DNA of 26,980 bases from positions 1-26,980 of the forward strand of contig JADGJA010000266.1 of NCBI GenBank assembly GCA_027596035.1, written 5' to 3'. The DNA is from Thoreauomyces humboldtii. Its lineage: Eukaryota; Chytridiomycota; Chytridiomycetes; Spizellomycetales; Powellomycetaceae. Both the position numbers and the translations under genes were made by a program. Positions 1-11,389 of this stretch are shown here, in pieces. Positions within the stretch are counted from its first letter, which is position 1; the number at the start of each line of letters is the position of its first letter. The notes below the pieces were generated by a model, which worked only from the letters and a program-made list of their open reading frames with translations, did no database searches and was not told where the DNA came from.

Positions 1-565
1 ATATCAACCCCCCCCCCCCCCCTCAGGGTTCTCTCGTTCTCGCAGCCAGCCTCCATCTACCACCAACTGCAACACAACAGACCGACTGTGGCACGCCTCC
101 TCATTTGGCAAGAAACTGAAGGCGTACTTGACGCGTGCAAACCTGGGACGTTACTCGCTTCAGTTCGAGACAATCTTATCAAGCCTCCAGTCCGTTGATC
201 AGACCTTTCGAAGTCATCCATCGAACACTCTTGCATGAAACCACTTGCAGAATTCGAACACTTCTCTGAATCTCGCTCTCGATACGAAGAGCGACTTCCC
301 CACACAGAAGCAAGCCAATGGAAAGCCACCGTTTCGTTCGGCGCCCGCCCCCGAAAGTCGACCGAGGAAGGTAGGCGACACTACCGGGTAAGAACATTGG
401 CAGCTTCGCAATCAACCGTCCTTCGTCAGAGCCGCCACTTCCACCGTAGTCATTCGATGACATGTGAGGGCATCACGACGGAAAGATAACTATGTACTGC
501 GCATCCAAGGGAAACAGGCCGTAAGCCTCATATGCGCTGAGAAACGTGGCATATCATGAAATCCA
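1..565. other. Left edge, no supported gene
   Basis: No convincing gene is visible. The stretch opens with a run of 15 C (8-22). A 94-codon minus-strand reading (179-463) has an ATG but no recognisable motif, no codon pattern I trust and no family match. The last 45 bases before the tRNA resemble the flank of the second tRNA copy near 24566-24610 and may be part of that transcription unit's upstream region. Confidence 0.5.
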
Positions 566-639
566 GCCCTGTTAGCTCAGTTGGTTAGAGCGTCCGCCTA
601 GTAAGCGGAAGGTCCCCAGTTCAACTCTGGGTCAGGGCA
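566..639 (+). tRNA. tRNA-Thr (anticodon AGT), copy 1
   Basis: A full 74-nt cloverleaf can be folded. The acceptor arms pair GCCCTG with CAGGGC, with a T-T mismatch at the seventh position. The D stem is GCTC/GAGC. The anticodon stem TCCGC/GCGGA holds the loop CTAGTAA, giving anticodon AGT (read as IGU), which decodes Thr ACN codons. The T stem is CCCAG/CTGGG with loop TTCAACT, and the discriminator base is A. There is no intron. T runs directly downstream (from about 642) fit RNA polymerase III termination. The mature sequence is identical to the copy at 24611-24684. Confidence 0.95.
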
Positions 640-1107
640 CATTTTCTTTTTTGAGTATTTTTACGGTCGATGGACATTCTGATTTTTGCAAGGAAGCTGC
701 GACCGCAACCAGTTCTACTGTTCTCCTGGGGCGTCCTTCCCGGCACGCCCTCTCCGCGTGCCGGTGTACGGTGGAGTTTTTATGTACGTCCAAGGACGCC
801 TCAAGGTAAACGTCGATCTTCAGAGTCGACATCGAGCGGGGGGTTATCCGTACCATAGGTTGTGAGGTTGCTGCAGGACCTACGCCGTTGTGAATGCTTG
901 CCCGTTGTGATGCTCGTGTATAATTCGGAGGCGAGATTGGCCGACCGCAAAAGGTCGCCGCCGCAAGCTGTCCAAACGGGAGTCAGACTCACAGACTCAC
1001 AGACTCACAGCCAGCAGCAACTGCAAAGTGCTCCCGGGGCGGACCAACCCTCCTCATCGGCACGGCAAACATACATGGAGGGGTTGGCTGTGATGGGCAC
1101 TGTCAGA
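640..1107. other. Intergenic, upstream region of Ser/Thr-rich gene
   Basis: No gene is supported. After the tRNA terminator T runs, the sequence leads into a plausible promoter for the next plus-strand transcript, with three tandem octamers (985-1008) and a TATA box (1108-1114). Open frames here are short and lack motifs. Confidence 0.45.
985..1008. repeat. Three tandem AGACTCAC octamers
   Basis: The octamer AGACTCAC is repeated three times without a gap. Its complement contains TGAGTC, the core of Gcn4/AP-1-like bZIP sites, and a further TGACTC-type core overlaps the left edge. It lies about 100 bp upstream of the TATA box at 1108, which is compatible with a regulatory cluster; that role is inferred. 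Confidence 0.5.
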
Positions 1108-1114
1108 TATAAAA
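1108..1114 (+). promoter_or_regulatory. TATA box (TATAAAA)
   Basis: A perfect TATAAAA on the plus strand lies about 40 bp before the ATG at 1149. It is the clearest TATA element I noticed in the window and supports a plus-strand transcript that starts near 1140. Confidence 0.55.
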
Positions 1115-1148
1115 GGTGTACGTTTGGTGCGTTCCCGGTCACACTCAC

Positions 1149-1829
1149 ATGAGTCGGAGTCACATCACACTCCACAGCACGCAGGCACAAACCGCAGCAG
1201 CTGTCCATCATTTCTCCTCATCCATCCCAATCTACCACACCAAGCCCGCAGCGGTCGTTTCATCCAAGCCCATCACCTCGCCTTCACCAGAGCAGGTGGC
1301 TTCCACAACGACCGTCACTTCGGCTGCAGCATCTCGTACTCCCGCCTACCCCGTGTCCTCCATCACGGCGACGGTCTCTCGAACGTCATCTCCGTCGTCC
1401 TCTTCGGTGCCTACTACCCACCTCTTTCATCACCGCTTCGACTGCTTCCACCACTTCGCGACGACTTCATCCCCTGCCGTCATCATGGAACCAGCGTCCT
1501 CGACCGCAGCATCAGCGTCAGCTTCCATTCATTCGTCCAGCATTTCTTCATCCGTCTCTGCTGTTACCTCGTCCGCATCAAGCAAGACCAGCATTTCCCA
1601 CCCACTCGCACGGCTCCGTCACCGTCAGTCAGTCAACCTTTAACCCTTGCACTTTGACGAGGGGACCTTCCCGATCCCACTCTACAGCTACTCCAGCGTG
1701 TACGTCGACCAAGTCGGGGGGCGGTTCACCTTGCCCACTGAGGATCCCCTCGTATTGTGGTCCAGGGCTTTGACGGGATCGGTCGGCGGTGCGCTCGTTG
1801 CTGCTGTCGGTGCCGTGGCGATGATGTAA
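1149..1829 (+). CDS. Ser/Thr-rich, possibly GPI-anchored surface protein (structure unresolved)
   Basis: From the ATG at 1149 a frame rich in Ser, Thr, Ala and Pro runs to a stop at 1641-1643. In the same frame, after that stop, the sequence continues to 1829 and ends in GSVGGALVAAVGAVAMM, which looks like the hydrophobic tail of a GPI-anchor signal. A mucin-like stretch followed by a GPI tail is typical of fungal cell-wall proteins. However, Ser/Thr-rich segments appear in more than one frame, I see no signal peptide after the first ATG, and no single splice clearly joins the parts. One or more introns, a frameshift or decay are all possible. A TATA box lies just upstream. The gene converges on the ferritin-like gene, whose stop is 160 bp away. 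I am unsure that this is one intact gene. Confidence 0.3.
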
Positions 1830-1989
1830 AGAGTATGTCATTTTTGGAAACAGAGGTATTTCATACTTTTTCGTAGCTTTGTTAGTTATAATTGAGCCAT
1901 AGTATATAGTGTTTTCTTGATGAAAAAAATAACAATGATGTATGAAAGCACGAAAATGTCATTCTTCAGCAACCGCTCCTCCATGCGTT

Positions 1990-3221
1990 TCAAGCAAGGA
2001 GCAAAGCTCCAACCGCCGCAGTGAAAGCGAAAACAAGGGAAGCCCCTACAGTCCCAGCACCGGAAGAAGCAGGAGCGGTGATGCTCTGAGCATTGACGGG
2101 GACCTTCTCAGGAGCGGTGAGAGCGAGGAGCTGAACGACGACGAGCAAAGGTCCCGCCACGACGCTCTCGGCGGTGGGAGCGCCTTCCTGGTCGGCGATG
2201 TTGATCAGGATGGCGCCCTTTGTCTCGAACGCGGTAGGGACGGTCACGTTTCGGACGATCGGGTCGAAGGGGACCGAGATGGTCGACAGAGCGTGGTAGA
2301 AGTTTGCCCAGTACTGCTGTCCGGGTTTGTAGACGGGGACGTGGGAAGCGTTGGCGTAGTCGATGGTGATCTTGTTTCCGGGGATGGCCGCGTTAGGACC
2401 GGTGTGGACGAGCTTGGGTAGGTGCTGGGACGGACTCGGGTAGGGTGGGTTGGCAGAGGGACATGTGCCGGGGATAACGAAGTCTGCGGTCACGTCGAGG
2501 AGTTGGTTGGCGAAAGGATAGATTGTATCGACAGGACCCACGAACGGATCGTTCTTCCAAATGTCGATCAACGACCACGTCTCGTGTCGAGTCTCGGTCT
2601 CGGCGATGGCGACGAGAGCGGCCTTGGAGGCGTTTTGCGAGGCTTGAAGGACGAGACCTGTGAGGAATGCTTTTGCTCCGACCTCGAGGGTGGTTAGTGT
2701 GTAGAGCCACAGTTCGGCGGATGTTCCGAATCCGAAGTCATATTGGCAGGGTCCGGGTTTGATAGAGGTGTTGGTGATGGCGTCCTGGAAGATGACGAGA
2801 TGTCCGGCTTCGTTGTCGCGGATGGTCTGGATGCGTTCGTAGGTGGTGTCGGGAAAACCGAGGGCTGTGAAGTCGGACTGGTTGAAACGCTCCACTCCCT
2901 GCTGGTAAAACTCATAAATCTGCCATTCGGCGGCGAGGAGATTCTGGAAGAGGTTGTCATCGGGACCCGGGGCGCCCTTCTCGGTAGGCAGGATGGCGTC
3001 GCGATTGGTGGCCGGATAGATGTCAGCTACGCCGCGGTTGTCACTGAAGTAAAAATCAGAATGATCCGTGCTGCGCCGCAAGGTCTTCCAAGAACGAACC
3101 TGTAAAGCGGGTCCTGACCGGGGATTTGGTTTGCCACGGAACGCGCGCCGAGAGGGCCGGCAGCCGCGAGAGAGGCGAGAACGAGACATGAGGCGAGGAA
3201 GTGAGATGTAGAGAGATGCAT
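1990..3221 (-). CDS. Secreted ferritin-like (Rds1-type) GPI-anchored protein
   Basis: Two exons (3221-3100 and 3043-1990) with a 56-nt intron (3044-3099, GTTCGT...CAG, branch TTCTGAT) encode 391 residues. The first ATG inside a hydrophobic leader was chosen: MHLSTSHFLASCLVLASLAAAG reads as a signal peptide. The body matches the fungal ferritin-like family that includes stress protein Rds1. Helix-type segments carry possible metal ligands: AAEWQIYEF, the EAGH motif and ETRHE. The last about 20 residues, after a Ser/Gly/Ala-rich site, are hydrophobic and fit a GPI signal. Several N-x-S/T sites occur in the second half. In this family the fold is ferritin-like but an enzymatic or iron-storage role is not established, so I infer only an extracellular, membrane- or wall-linked location. 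A TATA-like ATAAAG lies near 3291-3297 on the coding strand. Confidence 0.88.
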
Positions 3222-3743
3222 GACTAGGTTTCTGATGATGGGCCGAGAATGAGGGGATAGAGCAGACGCTGGCCTCCATTTAAGCCCAGCTTTATGCGCG
3301 AAGATCACTACAGTACATGTATTAACTAATCGTGTCTTTGGGCCGCAGCCCGCGCATCTTTTCTTTGCTCTTTGTCCACCATGAGAATCATGCGAGCCAG
3401 GGATGATTGCTGCAGGGGATACGGTAAGCTGTTCCACAATCTTTGTGCTTGCAAATGTGCGGCGAGGATGGCGGGAAAGCCAGAAACTGAACTCGGGTAG
3501 GCTATGCAGATCTGTCGAAACGGCCGTAAACCATCCAGTAAACCATGGGGATTCGGAAAGGCTCATGGGAACACTTGGGATCATGTGGCGCGCAGACGGA
3601 ACATTCTGGTATCCAAGCCATCGGAATCATGGCTTCTATAGTTCTGATTTACGGCAAATTGAAGAGAATGCAAGAGGGATGGTGCGTGCTCGAAACAGAT
3701 AAAGATACCCGCCCAAAAGTGAGGTCGACAGAGGGTCGCCATT
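3222..3743. other. Intergenic, promoter side of ferritin-like gene
   Basis: This 522-bp gap lies between two minus-strand genes: the start of the ferritin-like gene and the stop of the acetyl-CoA transporter. It should hold the promoter of the former and the 3' end of the latter. A TATA-like ATAAAG on the minus strand near 3291-3297 is the only element I can point to. Open frames across it are unrelated to known families. Confidence 0.5.
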
Positions 3744-6594
3744 TCACTTCGTCTTCAAGAGTCTTTCTTTGGACGACGCCCCTTCGTCCTCTTCGCTCTT
3801 CTCTTTCCTGAGTCTCCATGCCAGGTCCGGAACGCGATGCAACCTGGATACCATGGGTCTCACATACAAGAGGAGGGTGAGCAGTCCTACGGCGACACAC
3901 GCTGTGCCGACGACATAGTATCCGTCCCTGTCGACGATGCAGGTCCCTCCGATTTCCTTGCAGGCGGCCTTCTGAGCGTCGGTAGAGCAGGCCGCTAGGA
4001 CTCCCCATTTGGGGTCGGATGGATCTTTTGTGTTCGCCTCGCAGTGTGAGTGGGTGAAATGATCCACTGCCTCTAGGACAAAGAAACGGGGCCAAGTTCC
4101 GCCCAGGTTGCTCAATGTGTTCAACTGGCGGAATGAGAATGCAAGAATAAGTCTACGACATCAACAGATTTCTTGTGCCCAAACTCATCATACCAGAGTC
4201 ATGTAAGTCCCACCAATCAGGGGATCGCTGATCTTGGTGAAGAAGCTACCCATGCCAACGAATTGCACAGTGCTGCGAGCGAGACAACATTGTTTAGCTT
4301 AGTTGCCAAATTCCAGTTGCCGTAATGGAGATAATTCACCTCATAAACGAGTTCAGAACCGTGGCGGCCATCACCACGAAAAAGTACCCGCCGCTTGCTC
4401 CGCCTTCTGGGAAATATCGAACAAGCAGCATGCCCAGCGCGGCAAAGCCTAGCCTCCCATAAAAGGCATAGAGCCACTGTCGAGAATGCAGCGTTAAGTA
4501 CTTGTCCCGGGCGAACAACGTTTGCGAGATGGCAAACCTATCAACTTACCGGCCGAAGTGGCTGCTTCCCACTACTCCACTTTGCCGCATAGTATCCAAA
4601 GAAAAGCTGGAAGGGAAAGTCGATCAAGACGCTCAACGCCATGTCTTCCTTCTTGAGGCCCTTATCCAGCAGTTTGAGGGGAGTGACAGCTTCGTTGGCG
4701 ATGAAGCCGATCTTAGCCACGAGCAGAAGCCCTGTGAGCTTCTTCATATCTACAATCGTAACCATGTGAGGATCCATGTCAAAATCGTCAAAACCATCCG
4801 CACAAGGCCCACTTACGTGGCATCTTGATGACTTGCCAAATGGTTTGGTAAACCTTCGAGACGCAAAAGAGTAAGCCTTGGTGACAATAGGAGTGATAAC
4901 TTACTCTTTCTCGATGAGTAAGCACTTACGATTTTGATATCATCTATAGTCTCTGTTTGATCTGCAAGCTCTTTTTTGACAAAAATAAGCCAGGCATTGC
5001 AGATCAAGAACATAACGCCCCAGAACTTGAGGTACGATCCCAGGGCCAGCACGCCCAGCTCCATCGGTGTACTCCGCAGGTATTTGTTACTAGAATTCGC
5101 GAGGAGGATGAGCTTCTAGATAACCTTGTGGATAATCTGATCTGATCTTTCCCATGCTCACCAAAACTCGGGGGAGTTGAGCGCCAGAAAAACAGTGAAA
5201 GAGAGGAAGTATCCTGTAGAATTATAATGTCAACGTCACGACAGCAGGCAATTCACACACACATTGCTTACCTGTGTTTAGACCGATCGTTTGGGCTTAA
5301 AGTTCGGAACATCAGCATCTGGGCGTGACGTTTCTTTCCGAAAAGCAACGACGCCATGGCATACCTGTTGATGCGAATTGCTATAGGACAGGCGAGGTCA
5401 ACCCACTGAGTTCCGGAACGGCCGGAAGCTCGCAAAAATGAGATGATAACGTACCTTGTTTTCATCCCGGAGTAAAGTCAGCGCCCATCCATCAACTGCG
5501 ATATCTGAAAAGTGAAACGCGCATGTAAGAACGTGCCCGCTTTCGTTACATGAGAGGTATCGTTGCGCACCCTGCGTGGCGCACAGGAATACCAAGATCG
5601 TAAAAGTCACCGCGAGAGTCACTACGGGCAATGTGTCCTGGAGGGATGAGCGAGTTAAGAAAACGGGACTCCCTAGGATCTCTGATGACATCACATGCAT
5701 CGCACCTGAGCCAAGACACTTTCGATCCGCAAGCCCAATCCCAGAAGAGCAAGACCGGTGATAGCTTGAATAGGGACAATCCAAGACTTTCTCCGTCCGA
5801 TCGTCTTCAGGTATATGGAGTCCACGATCGGCGACCAAAGCAGCTAGAGCGGAAGCCGAGCGTCAACTCAGTTCGGCGTGTGCACAGATCCAGAAGTTTG
5901 AGGGAAGCCACCTCCGCCACACCTTTAGTGAGTATGGATACGAGGACAGCGAGAATAGCGCAATGTCCTTGTAGCTGAGTTTCGATTTCAACAGGAAAGG
6001 AATGGCTCCGAAACTGAGTCCAAGTGGTACGCCTTGCAGCATATCTTTTGCCCACACCACACCAAGTCAGCTCCACGAGTTCTTCCAAGTAGTTAGCGAG
6101 CGTCAGCCACCACTCACAGAGGGCAATGAGCAGCACGATGTTCCCAGCATCCTTCCACAACGGGTTCTTTCCGCCCGCGGTTCCCTTCTTGACCGCCCCA
6201 ACGCTGGGTCGCCTCTGCTGCATTCCTGGGTCCCTTCCATCTTCGAATCCTTCTGGCGCGAGCTTTCCCATGTTGATGGTGACGGCTGGGGAAAGAGTGA
6301 GGGGTGATGTCGGACTGGACGGTTGAGTAGCGGAGCGGAACTCGTTTTCCAAGCGAGTGAGGTTGGGCGTGGAGCGCGTGGCACGGCTGGCCGCGTTGAG
6401 TTTGGTGACCGGTAGAAGCGGCGATCCACGCTCGTCCCGCTTGCTGCTGCTGGTGAGGCTTGGCGGAAGAAGAGGAGTTGAGTCCACTTTGCCGATCGTC
6501 CGACGGAGGGGTGAGGAATCCAGACGCCTACACCAAGGATAGGTTTCAGTAAGGAGAAGAATCCATGTACACTAAAGCAACCGGAAGCAGGCAT
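3744..6594 (-). CDS. Acetyl-CoA transporter (SLC33A1/AT-1 family)
   Basis: A polytopic carrier expected to move acetyl-CoA into the ER lumen. Proposed exons: 6594-6534, 6486-6118, 6044-5923, 5843-5706, 5637-5571, 5504-5455, 5380-5365, 5295-5272, 5213-5162, 5089-4930, 4853-4817, 4749-4550, 4476-4340, 4272-4194, 4124-3744. All phases join to 630 residues. Family motifs appear in order: LQGVPLGLSFGAIPFLLKS, YPYSLKLLWSPIVDS, GRRKSWIVPIQ, ATQDIAVDGWAL, STAQTIGLNTGYFLSF, FCNKYLR, and SDPLIGGTYMTLLNTLSN followed by LGGTWP. The tail is charged and cytosolic. Introns are 47-79 nt; exons 7 and 8 are only 16 and 24 nt but supply residues needed by the family. The first exon is the weakest part: without it the frame entering at 6486 has no upstream ATG, and the internal ATG at 6271 is an alternative start. 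The gene is divergent from U2AF65. Confidence 0.93.
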
Positions 6595-6870
6595 GCATCA
6601 CTTCGCACTTCTACGGGAGTACGGGTTCCTTACCTTCCTTATGACTCCAGGGATCAACACCTCGGGAATGCACCTGAAGGTGGGGGTGGTGGTGTAGAGT
6701 GTGGGGGGCGAGGCGAAGGTGTGGAGAGCTGCACGTTGATTTAGGTGTAGGGCTCCTCCTCTCCCCTCGCACGACCCTGCAACTCCCCTGCAACGACAAG
6801 CCCTGCATTTCCGGATCAACCCTCCATCAACCTGCGAAACTACATAGCCCCATCCTCCCCGAATCGGAGC
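6595..6870. promoter_or_regulatory. Shared divergent promoter, AT-1-like gene and U2AF65
   Basis: About 276 bp separate the proposed starts of two divergent housekeeping-type genes. It contains GT-rich and CT-rich stretches (6670-6790) and no coding frame I trust. The promoter role is inferred from gene orientation alone. Confidence 0.5.
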
Positions 6871-8951
<2,081 letters not shown>

Positions 8952-9202
8952 GCAAAAAAGTTGAAGAGGTGCCGGCTCCGAACCTTTTCTTTCACATATC
9001 TCCATCTCCTACTCTTCAAGCTGCACTTCTTCTTAGTGTTTCGTGATTCTTTTTCGTTGTGCTTATCTCATTATTTGTCGGTGCTCGACCGATTTGTGTG
9101 GTAAATGCTATCAACAACCAAAAAATACTCCCATCCTCCTGCAAGTGCTTCCTCCGTGGTATCCTATCGACATGTCCGTCAATCTCCCCTTCTCACCAGC
9201 TC
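8952..9202. other. Convergent 3' ends of U2AF65 and Anp1-like genes
   Basis: A 251-bp T-rich spacer lies between two stop codons facing each other. It should contain both polyadenylation regions. No gene is seen. Confidence 0.5.
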
Positions 9203-10542
9203 CTATGCATGGTACACTGTACACGATGTCTCAGTCACTACGATCGACGCGCAAGGGGAACGTCTGACGCGTAAGCACTCACCGGTCTCCTGAGGCATAG
9301 CCCAGCAACTATAACCGATGGCACTAGCAATGTAACAAAGTCCCTCGGTCTCGATCCCATCGTATCCCTCCAACTGACCCCACTTTGTACCAATGAGGTA
9401 GTAAGGAGGAAAGATGGCTCCCTCCCTGTGGACGTCCGCCTTGACGTACAGGACGGTCCCACCGACGGAATCCAACCTCTCGAACTGCTTCCCGGACCTA
9501 GCCAACGTGTCGACGTGCTTCGCCTCGAGAGGTCCCGGCACGAAGAGGCCGCCCTTGGCGATCTCTTCCTCCTGTTCGAGGGTAGGTTTGATGCGGGTGC
9601 CTCTCCATGCGTTCTGATCGTAGTTCTGTCCGTCGCCGATGACGCAGATCGGTGTGATGATGTCTCGATCGCTGTCGACCATGTCTCGGAGGAGACTGGG
9701 TGGGATCAGCGAGATGTCCGAGTCGATCCACAGGACGGCGTCCTCGTGGTGCAGGGCGACGGAGAGGAGGTAGTTTCGGATGCGGGCGATGAGACGACGA
9801 CGGTGCTTTTGGACGTCGGGGCTGTGACGGTCTGTTTCAGGTTGTGCGTGAAAGGGAAACAGGATGTGTGAGCAAAGGACGAAAAGACAGCCCTGTATTG
9901 GGCTTTCAAGGGTTTTCTCTGCCCTGACGCCAACTCAGCGAGACGGATGTTGTTGATGTGATGCGGTGGACTTTACCTGCTCGCGAGACCCCGCCCTTGA
10001 ACTTTGCGTAAAAGATCGTGATCTGGTGGAACGGGTCCTCGAGGGTCTGGAAGCTCTCACGGGCCTGCTTCTTCATGTTCTCAAACTCTTTCTGGTCCGA
10101 CACGAGGAGAGACAGTGTTATCTGACTACGAGGGTATTCGAACTTCGTAGGGTAACCTATCGTCAGCCCAAACGGACATTCTTCAAGCCGTCAGATGCAA
10201 ACAGAGAAAACTCACCAAGCTAAGCATATGCAGATACAACGAAAAGTCCCTTCCGCTGCCCCACGACTCCCCGTCCTTGACGATGGTCGCCATCATGACG
10301 GTCTTTGCGGCTCTGTCGGCGTCCGAGATGACGGGGTACGTGGCAGGTGTGACGACGAACCGTTCGGTTTCGGCAAACTGAGAGTTGACCTCGACGAAGC
10401 GGCTGTTGGACGAGACTTGAGTGAGGGTGCTGTCCACCATCACGAAGCGTCGAACGAGCGTGAACGCGAGGAAAAAGACGAGACCGATAGCTAGGACGTC
10501 GATGCGACGAGGGGTGGGACGGATCGTGCGGAGGATGTGCAT
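9203..10542 (-). CDS. Anp1/Mnn9-family alpha-1,6-mannosyltransferase
   Basis: A Golgi type II membrane glycosyltransferase of the Anp1 family, whose yeast members (Mnn9, Anp1, Van1) build the N-glycan mannan backbone in M-Pol complexes. Exons 10542-10216, 10142-9977, 9831-9283 and 9216-9203 join in phase to 351 residues. A short basic N-terminus precedes one membrane anchor (about residues 14-30). The catalytic domain shows AVLWIDSDISLIP with the metal-binding D-x-D, RDMVDSDRDIITPICV, NYDQNAWRGTR and GYDGIETEGLCY. The last intron (9217-9282) is 66 nt without in-frame stops. The final coding exon is 14 nt and gives VYHA, resembling the LVYH end of Mnn9. The gene is divergent from Pno1 across 847 bp. 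Which of the three yeast paralogues it corresponds to cannot be told. Confidence 0.92.
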
Positions 10543-11389
10543 TGTTGCGGATGCTTTTCGATCTTTTGAGCGTGGGAGACTTTGTTCGGTTTCTGTGCCT
10601 TGCCGGGAGCGAGGATGCGCCTCGATGCGTGCTCGATATCTAGAGGATCGAGGAGGAGGAGGAGGCCCGACGAACGACAACGAACTACTGTAAGTGCGAT
10701 GGACGAAGCGCAGCAAGCCAAACCTGAAGCGCGCTTTTGGACAGGTTCCCTACACCCGGACCTTTGACGGACAGGTGTGCAGGAGCAAGGACGACTTTCC
10801 GTATCGCCATTTCTGATGGCTTCGGTGTCCCGATGGCAAATTATCAAGCCAACGGAACATTGGCCGAACCTTATGCCCACGGGGCGTGTAGTTGATTAAT
10901 CGCTTCAGCTGCTTCACTCCGTCTATCACAGCAAATAACGCCTTGCCGGACCCTGCATTGGCGGACAAGAAAGATCCGACCTTTGGCTTTGGTGGCAAGC
11001 ATGATGGAGATGCACGTACGGACGCGCACACAGATGGATCTCTGAAATTGTTATGAGGCATGTCCGCTGCTTTTTCCCTGATGTTTTGGACATAGCTCAA
11101 CCCAAGTTCCGTGTGAGCAAAGCAACCCCTCCGTTCTTGGCCTCCGTTTTGGCCTCTCGGCTCCCCTTCAACACACACACACACACTGGACACTCACAGC
11201 ACGGATTTCCTTCTTTTTTTCCCTCTTTTTTTTTACTTTGTTTTGACATTCCCCACGCTCATTACCAACCCTTCACCACTCAAAGCGCAGCCTCTCTTGG
11301 ACCCACCCACACCCGTCAAAAAACCCTAGTCTACCTCCAGCGAACATCCAGCTCCTTTTCCTTGTCGATCGCTAGCACACCTACCAATC
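10543..11389. promoter_or_regulatory. Divergent promoter region, Anp1-like gene and Pno1
   Basis: This 847-bp gap separates the starts of two divergent genes. Its right part is strongly pyrimidine-rich on the plus strand (11205-11245), as is common just upstream of fungal transcription starts, and includes an (AC)8 microsatellite at 11171-11186. No coding frame matches a known family. Confidence 0.5.
11171..11186. repeat. (AC)8 microsatellite
   Basis: Eight AC dinucleotides lie about 200 bp upstream of the Pno1 start, inside the presumed promoter. Confidence 0.9.

Noticed and set aside
179..463. A 94-codon minus-strand frame starting MSSNDYGGSGG near the left edge
   Set aside because: It has an ATG but no motif, no supporting promoter feature and competing frames on both strands; chance in moderately GC-rich DNA is likely.
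1942..2421. Plus-strand frame of 159 codons
   Set aside because: It is the antisense shadow of the ferritin-like gene, whose product has clear family motifs, a signal peptide and a GPI tail.
11171..11186. AC, TG and GC dinucleotide runs as signs of a special element
   Set aside because: Such microsatellites are common in fungal noncoding DNA; they are listed as repeats only.
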